NCBI RefSeq assembly: GCF_000003605.2
Contig: NW_003123908.1
Span: 130,694 to 170,230 of the forward strand
DNA: 39,537 nucleotides
Direction: 5' to 3'
DNA from: Saccoglossus kowalevskii
Lineage: Eukaryota; Hemichordata; Enteropneusta; Harrimaniidae
In this document: positions 32,829 to 39,537 of the stretch, piece by piece
How the letters are laid out: each line of letters opens with the position of its first letter
Numbering within the stretch: position 1 is the stretch's first letter
Notes under the pieces: generated by a model
Databases searched by the model: none
What the model was told of the DNA's origin: nothing
Seen by the model: only the letters and a program-made list of their open reading frames with translations
Translations under genes and position numbers: made by a program

Positions 32829-33050
32829 TTATTATAAATTCTAAAAAAGAGTCAGAACTGTTGGTTTTTATAAATTCTAAAAAACGGTCTCAACTGTTGG
32901 TTATTATAAATTCTAAAAAAACGGTCTGAACTGTTGGATATTATAAATTCTAAAAAATGGTCAGAACTGTAAGTTATTATAAATTCTAAAAAAACAAACA
33001 ATCTGAACTCTTGGTTTTTATAAATTTTAAAAAAATGTCTGAAATATAAG
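32829..33050. repeat. ~37-bp tandem repeat
   Basis: Six direct units of ttattataaattctaaaaaa-cggtctgaactgttgg, 36-39 bases each, starting where the second flanking repeat of the duplicated block ends. A minus-strand frame of 72 codons here is the repeat translated. Confidence 0.85.
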
Positions 33051-33061
33051 CTGATTATAAG

Positions 33062-34950
33062 CAGCAACACTGATTATGTTTTACTGTATTTCAATGATGA
33101 CTGGTATAATGCAGTAACATTTGTATGTATCATAACTTACATTATACAATTTAAAATGGCTGCCATTTTGTCATTGAAAACTCATTAGTTAAAGAACACT
33201 CTATATTCATGAGGTGGAAATCATTTACTTACTAAATGACAAAATTTTAAGCTAGCTAATGTCAAATTTGAGTAGTTAGAGTATTATGTAAATTACTAAA
33301 CCCAGTCACCTGGGTTTTTCAAATGTGTAATTTAATGGCTATATTTCTATGTCTACTATTTAGTATTGAATAGAAATGAACACATGTACAGTCAGTCAGT
33401 AATTTGATATGGGTATTATTTTGTACCACCTAGAGCTATGTACAAGTCTTGTGCCCCATCACTCGCCTTATTTGATCAAATTCTCTCTGTAAGAAGCCAA
33501 TGTTTTCCAATGGACGTTTGAAAAAAAAATCAATTTTTGGGATGAAATAATATATCTTGGTGTCTAATCAGACATTTATTATACTACTGTTTTCATACAA
33601 GTTTGGAAATTTGTTCAAATATGCTTATTTTTTGAAAAATATAGGGTTATTTATAAAGAATGCAAACAAACAGCTGTTATAATGTATAGCAGTGACTTGT
33701 TTGAGGTTTGGAGATTTTCTGTGTTTGATTGATTGACCTCTTCCTTCCCATCAGTCCCTCTCCCCCATTGTGTAATTAAGGTGCCAAGGTACAAAATATA
33801 TTGCATCTACAGTTCCCATGTATCTTGCTTACATAACTACATTTTATCAGAACTGACTTCAGCCAACAAAAATTACCATATAAATATATTCAACTCAAGC
33901 CGACTTGAGCAGAGTTGGGCTCTAATAAAACCTCGCAATTGAACTCCGGCATTGCCTGACCGTTTAATTGAAAATTCCCAGTAAAGACTGCTGTTCCAGG
34001 TTGCTCTAAAGAACCAGGCACCCAGTCGGAACTATAATTTGACCACACCACCATTAACACACAAGAGATAACCTCCTCTTAATCGGTGGGAGGAGAAATA
34101 GTTTGCTTAGGTAAGATGTTGCCATGTAAACCTAGCAATGTGTTACCAATATAATGCTGCTCTGCAAGATTTAATGGTCCATAAAACACTATTGAATATG
34201 ATTTATGGCCTGAACTCCAGGATCAAGGTCTGGTGATGTAGGTTGATTGGTGTGTGACCTTGCGTTTCCAGACTGCCCCACCCACTGTCTGGATCAGGCT
34301 TTTATATTTATTTGTTATTATCAGTGTTGTATACCTTCAAACTTCAAAGACTTCCTTAGTTTGAAGTCATCAAATGGTAATATAATATTCTTCTGTTTCT
34401 TGGCCAGTCTGGGTTCTATATGGATCATTAAATAGTCATCTGTCAGTAACAAGGAGAGAGTCCGGGATGTTCCATTTTTTGTAGGGGTGTGAGGTCTAAT
34501 CTATTAAGAGAGTGGGGATAGGTGTTTTACAGAGCAGTAACTCGCAGATGAAAAAAATGGACTGTGTGTTGTCTGGATTATTTGGTGAGAACAATAAGTA
34601 GCAATTGAAAGTTATTTTTATTATATCATCTCAGAGTTTTGATAATTGTGAAAAAAAAATTCATTTACTAATGGCAGAGAGAGAACATAGCAGGAAAAAA
34701 AACATCTAGTGAATTCAGCTGAGTTTAAATTATTACCATATGTCACAGTTTTGTACTGGATAGCTTAATTCAGTTGATGAGACATGGCGCCAAGAGTTAC
34801 TGGCTGTTATCTAGGTCAGATAAAGAGGTCATAAGTCCTGGCTGTGTAGAACTGTAAGTAGGACATTCAATATTCATAATTCCCAGTTTGCGATGACAGT
34901 TTCAGGAAACAACTCTAACCCCTCTCATATATTTCTTTACTATAATATTA
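33062..34950. other. Intergenic, nothing recognised
   Basis: AT-rich. One aaaatggctgccattttg at 33152 may be a relic of the hairpin-headed repeat. Short open frames at 33733 and 34247 are unsupported. Confidence 0.5.
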
Positions 34951-34959
34951 TGACCATTT

Positions 34960-35480
34960 TTTTTAGTCCTTGTTGGTCAAATCCAAAAGGCAGACTTGCC
35001 CAAACGTGTGTCTTATTTTTCTCGGACATGTCTTAGCCATTAATTTAAAGTTGGTACAAAGACACTTTATTGTGGAATATGCACATAAAATTGTTTTTTT
35101 ATTTATCTGAGCATTCATTTAAAAAAAATACATTAAAAATCACCATTTTGACATGTTATCAACAATTTGCTGATTTCATTTTCAAACTCTTGGCTGGTTA
35201 CTGTTATAGATTATTTCGTTTTGTGATTTGATTCAAAATGGTCAAATAATCACAATAATATCACAAATTTGACAATGTCATCAACTGCTTCTGTGGATTG
35301 CTGATTTCATTCAAATTTGAGCATCACAAATGATGAGTTACTGATTGCATGTTTATTTTCTGATTTGTTTCAAAATGGCCGACTGGTGATCATTTATGTC
35401 CCAAAAATTAATCAATGTTTCTATGCATGCCTTGACTGATTTCAATCTAACTTGGCTTTGATAAATCACTCATGTAGGTT
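34960..35480 (+). repeat. Old, diverged copy of the hairpin-headed repeat
   Basis: tagtccttgttgg...caaaaggcagac at the start, ttggtacaaagacactttattgtggaatatgcacat in the middle, and ttcaaaatggccgactgg at 35370 follow the order seen in copies 1 and 2. The head hairpin is decayed. Confidence 0.45.
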
Positions 35481-35489
35481 ACTTTATGT

Positions 35490-36340
35490 ACGTCAGTTTT
35501 TGTGTTTTGACCATGTCAGTGTTAATTTCATAGATGTCTTTAACAATTTCTTGGGTTGAATATACATGTAGGTACAATCACAACATTTCTTCAAATACAC
35601 ATAAAGTCATCTGGTATGCAGCTGTGATTGGCTATTGAAAAAGTTATATGAATTGAAAATAGTGATAGTGACATCTTCCATCTTATTTTCATGGTTAATG
35701 TCAACTGGGAAAATCAGTGTCAAAAGGTCATTGACATCAAAAGGGTTGCTAAGAGACCTGATGTAGCTGTCTGTCTATTGCATTTAAACTTGAGCTGAAC
35801 TCTAAAATGCAAAGCTTTTAAATTTTTAAGGAAAAAAGCGTCCATTATTCATTTGTAGACTTCTGAATAATTGATGATAAAACATAAAAGGATTATGCTT
35901 GATTAATGTCGTGCGATACACTGAGTAGGGTTGTGATATTTCACTGGAGTGCAGGATTATATATTGTAGTTGATTAATGTAGTGGCCATCACTGAGTGCG
36001 TTTGTGCTGTTAAAGGTAATTAATGACCTTCATAATGGCAGTATTTCCAATATTAATGTATGGTTTCCGTGTTCATATAATAATAAATCAGGTACAAATA
36101 ACGTATGCATGTACCATCTGATAAATATTTTTTTTTTATTCAGCCATCATTCCATGCCGTAAAATTTTCAACCTAAATGTCGCTGTATGTATGTTTGAGC
36201 AGTGACCTAATGGTTTGTAGAGATGAAATCAATGACTCGTACTTTCTAATAGTCGTATAATAAATTATGTTTTAAAAGCAAATTACTGTTAATATTATAT
36301 CTATAAGTAGCATATACACTTACAGGGGTTTTATTAGAAA
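35490..36340. other. Intergenic, nothing recognised
   Basis: No supported gene, RNA or repeat family. Confidence 0.5.
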
Positions 36341-36344
36341 AAAT

Positions 36345-36655
36345 GAACAAGAGGTAGCACACACAGGCGATCGACCTGGAAACACCATATCGGAGAGTTT
36401 CTGCGTCGTTTTAATGGTGTATCTATTGCCATTGAAATATTTATGTATTTGGTGTCCCGACACATAGATGTTTTCACAGAGAAAAATATATTTGAGAAGG
36501 ATTTCATGTTATACGGCAGCACGGTAGTGTGCGGCTCAAGAAATATATTTATGACTTCGAGTTCAATCGTCAATTTGGTAAGAGGGCACCAGCCGAGAGT
36601 ATCAGGGCGCTATGCCCCTGTTCCTCGGTTTAGAAAAAAACCTGCACTTATGTAA
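36345..36655 (+). other. 103-codon open stretch, possible exon (weak)
   Basis: One plus frame stays open from just after a TGA near 36342 to a TAA ending at 36655. It contains an ATG at 36443 and reads through FTEKNIFEKDFMLYGSTVVC. A good donor, gtaaga, follows ATTTG at 36578-36583, which would leave an exon of up to about 210 bases after cacacag at 36359-36365. The acceptor tract is poor and a 79-codon frame overlaps on the other strand, so this is uncertain. Confidence 0.2.
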
Positions 36656-36659
36656 ATTA

Positions 36660-37875
36660 CACAGGTGTTTGTTGTCATAGTAACTCGTATTTGAATGATC
36701 CAGTGTACAATTAATGCAATTGTTCGTTTTTATGTGCTCAATTTAGAGATGTGCTTCTATAATAGAGCAAATACTGTAGTTCTAAACACAAATACGTTTG
36801 TTGTAAATGCATGCTTCATCGCATGATGTACACCTGGCTGACAATTCACTTTTCCATGGTTTTCTATGCACATAATTCGAACAGCATTCTGACTAATAGC
36901 GTCGTAGCAGCTCATCTCAAAACCCTGACAACCAACATGTTGTTCTTACAATGTATCAACCTCTAATAAATATTCAGTCAGACAATGTACTTACGTGCTT
37001 AATGTGTACATCTTTGATTAAATATTCCCGCAAGAAGAGCTGCTTCTTATTATATACAATGCATCTTTTGTCAATAACACCGTGCAAACTTTATATAGAA
37101 CAGAAAACTGCAAGAAAACCACAGCACATTGTTGGACTAGCAACTGTATTCTAACATTTGATTGTGGAATTGTAAATTGAGTCCAATTTTAAAGTTGAAT
37201 GATTCATATTTATGTTATTTTTTCATTTATTTGCACTTCATGTCACTCGCTGCATCACAAGTATCACAAATGTTATCAACTTTTAATTTAGAATTGCTGC
37301 CATTTTATCAAAACTGTAGCCAACCACAACAGTGACATATTAATTTTCTCATTTTCAAAGCACATGATATTGAGCAAACAAAATTGAAGAATTTTTTTTA
37401 TAACGTATAATGAATTTATGAAATTCTTTATTTCAAAATTTAGAAAAAAGCATTAATACATGTATCTATTTAGAAAAAAAAAATGACTACAATTGGAATA
37501 ATTTGAAGTCGTTGGATAGAATAATGTGTTTCAATTTGAATCTTGGCATATAGAACCTACTTGGAGTAAATGTAAATGTAAGCCTTTTAGTTTTACTTAA
37601 AAAAACCCTCATATTTGCCTAGCAACAGGAAACACATGAAGTTTAATGCATATCTTGATATTCTACTTGTAAACTGATATGCTATATATTTCTATATTAC
37701 TTATTATTACTAATGTTAGTTCCAAATAGAGAAATTTCTATTTTTTTTTTTATTGAAAAATTTATATTTTATAATTTGTATTTTATATGTAATCAGCGGT
37801 ATATTACTTGATGTAATACCGTACCAAAATGATTAATGGGTACCAAGTAAGGGATCGACCACTTGAAGTGATGGG
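36660..37875. other. Intergenic, nothing recognised
   Basis: AT-rich with poly-T/poly-A runs. gttgtcatagtaac near 36670 is another X-box-like word. No supported gene. Confidence 0.5.
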
Positions 37876-37886
37876 GAAGATTTGTC

Positions 37887-37963
37887 ATAAAAAAAATTGC
37901 AAACTGGACGCAAGAGAAAAAAAAATTGCAAACTGGACGCAAGAGAAAAAAAATTGCATGCAA
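37887..37963. repeat. 30-bp tandem repeat, ~2.5 copies
   Basis: aaattgcaaactggacgcaagagaaaaa is repeated twice almost exactly, with a partial third unit (aaaattgcatgcaag). Confidence 0.85.
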
Positions 37964-38066
37964 GGTGCTGCAGGGAAAACCTACTGCACAGTCTATAAAA
38001 ATAAGAATGTATATACGACGCAGTGCAAACAAATACGAACTGCTCACTCTTCCAGTCTGCCCCCAT

Positions 38067-38279
38067 TACTGTAGAATACTTTATTTTCGCTTGGAATTTA
38101 TTTTCGCTATTTTCGCTGAAGGGATGATTCCGTGAAAATAAAATCCAGCGAATATACTTTTTTTCCTATATTCCACATTAAACTCATGAAAAATCAGTGA
38201 AAATAAATTCCAAGCAAAACGCCCAAAAAGCCTGTTCAGCGAAAATTAATTCCAGCGAAAATAAAGTATTCCACAGTAT
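38067..38279 (+). mobile_element. TA-flanked MITE, copy c
   Basis: 213 bases from TACTGTAGAATACTTTATTT to AATAAAGTATTCCACAGTA, the best preserved of three copies. ttcgctg/cagcgaa words recur in both orientations inside, giving extra foldback potential. Same orientation as copy a. Confidence 0.85.
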
Positions 38280-39300
38280 TTCACACTTAGTGATATGTAA
38301 CATGGTGCATTTGCATGTGATAATGGTGTGCAAATACTAAATAGAAATGAATTTTTATTTGATCAATATTGTAAAAAACAAAACATAATTTTGCATCTTT
38401 CTAGTTGCTGTTTTTCATCTATATGCTTACATTTTAACCCTGATGTACATCTCTTGGGGCCACAAAGGTCATTTTTAGTACTTTAAGGGGATTAAATATC
38501 ACATTTATATTAGTACCACCACTGATACTATTTTAATTTTAATTTTAATATTAATATGTTAAACTGAACTTTGGCAAAATAAACCTGCATATTCTATATC
38601 ATTTAAACCAATTTTGAAAACCTGAAAGCAAATACTGGTCCAACATTAACAGAAAATTATTAAAAAAAAATAAAATATATGCTATATTTGGCATCAATAT
38701 ATAGTAGGAACATTACTGTGCTCACGTGATTGTTGGTTATCACTTAAAAAGGCTTTGTTAATAGCTGGGATATGCTACAAATTTATGGCATATCATTGTC
38801 TACACTTTTAACTTGTCTTGTTCCTCATTGTAATGATAAATTTGGTGTGAGTTGGTGACATGCCACCACAAACATTGCACTTAGTTGTCCTGTCTACGTA
38901 CCAATGAAAATACTTGCAATTATCCCGTCAGAACGTGTTCGAAACCTAAACATTTGAAATCATCGGTGTATCGCATTCAACTATACGCGCATACACATGT
39001 ATAAGCAGCGGTCATAACCTCTTGTACTTGGCAAATGTCCAAAATGTAAAAAGAGAACTTATAGACAAGTCTAGAAAACTTTGCTGAGAATTTTGATTGT
39101 TATTGCGAAAATAGTAAGAAAGTTTAACTGTGGTCTTTGCTGATCACCGTTATTCTAATAGTTTTTACATTTCATTTCTTGAATTAAACTTCATCTAGAA
39201 TCAAAAAAGGGATCAAGTCATCCCCACCTACAGTTTCAGTGAGGACGTCTGGCTCAGATTTATTCACTAATACTTGCCACTTTGGATTGGGCATTAGCTG
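38280..39300. other. Intergenic, nothing recognised
   Basis: AT-rich, with only short unsupported frames. Confidence 0.5.
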
Positions 39301-39302
39301 TG

Positions 39303-39537
39303 TTCAATTTATAGAGGTGTGTTTGGTTTATAGAGGTGTGTTTGGTTTATAGAGGTGTGTTTGGTTTTTAGAGGTGTGTTTAGTTTATAGAGGTGTGTTT
39401 GGTTTATAGAGGTGTGTTTGGTTTATAGAGGTGTGTTTGGTTTATAGAGGTGTGTTTGGTTTATAGAGGTGTGTTTGGTTTATAGAGGTGTGTTTGGTTT
39501 TTAGAGGTGTGTTTAGTTTATAGAGGTGTGTTTGGTT
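39303..39537. repeat. 19-bp satellite with 133-bp higher-order period, truncated by window edge
   Basis: About 12 units of ggtttatagaggtgtgttt. A variant pair (ggtttttag..., then agtttatag...) occurs at 39363 and again at 39496, 133 bases or seven units later. The array continues past the window. Its complement shares a 17-base core with the minisatellite at 16 kb. Confidence 0.95.

Noticed and set aside
1-39537. Frequent tacatgta palindromes
   Set aside because: They are common throughout, but I could not count them against expectation, and they match base composition typical of many invertebrate genomes.

Overview
The window is eukaryotic nuclear DNA from a marine-type invertebrate animal. 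It is AT-rich, has spliced genes with GT..AG introns of 0.2-4.4 kb, is dense in short non-autonomous transposons and minisatellites, and carries a 252-base assembly gap. The one recognised gene encodes a mitochondrial-type creatine kinase. That favours lineages that keep creatine kinase (annelids, brachiopods, hemichordates, echinoderms, cephalochordates) over molluscs and arthropods, which mostly use arginine kinase. The phylum cannot be fixed from this sequence alone.

Layout. 864-10228 (+): the last six coding exons of the creatine kinase gene, 300 codons, in frame across every junction and ending in TAA; the 5' exons lie upstream of the window. Its introns hold a TTAA-bounded MITE that ends 22 bases before an exon, a hairpin-headed dispersed repeat, and a 0.68-kb foldback element inserted into an older repeat. 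10229-11264 is 3' UTR and flank. 11.5-20.4 kb has no convincing gene. It holds several inverted-repeat elements (more TTAA MITEs, and a 400-bp element with 25-bp ends that contains a second element), a 32-bp minisatellite at 16.0-16.7 kb, the assembly gap, and a CRE/E-box cluster near a possible first exon at 14.35 kb. 20464-25449 (+): a probable small, previously unnamed two-exon gene with a TATA box, one uORF, a first exon coding a hydrophobic signal or anchor segment, a 4.4-kb intron, and a phase-compatible terminal exon followed by a poly(A) signal. The predicted product is 61 residues. 25.5-39.5 kb is gene-poor: a second hairpin-headed repeat, a duplicated 420-bp block with RFX-like sites, three copies of a 190-210 bp TA-flanked MITE, several minisatellites, and a 19-bp satellite running off the right edge.

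The two genes have no evident functional link. Creatine kinase of this type buffers ATP at the mitochondrial surface, and the small protein would be secretory or membrane-bound. I see no operon, CRISPR array, tRNA, rRNA or intact transposase. The observations most worth a second look are the small gene, the two satellites that share a 17-base core in opposite orientation, the duplicated block with RFX-like motifs, and the MITE against a creatine kinase splice acceptor.
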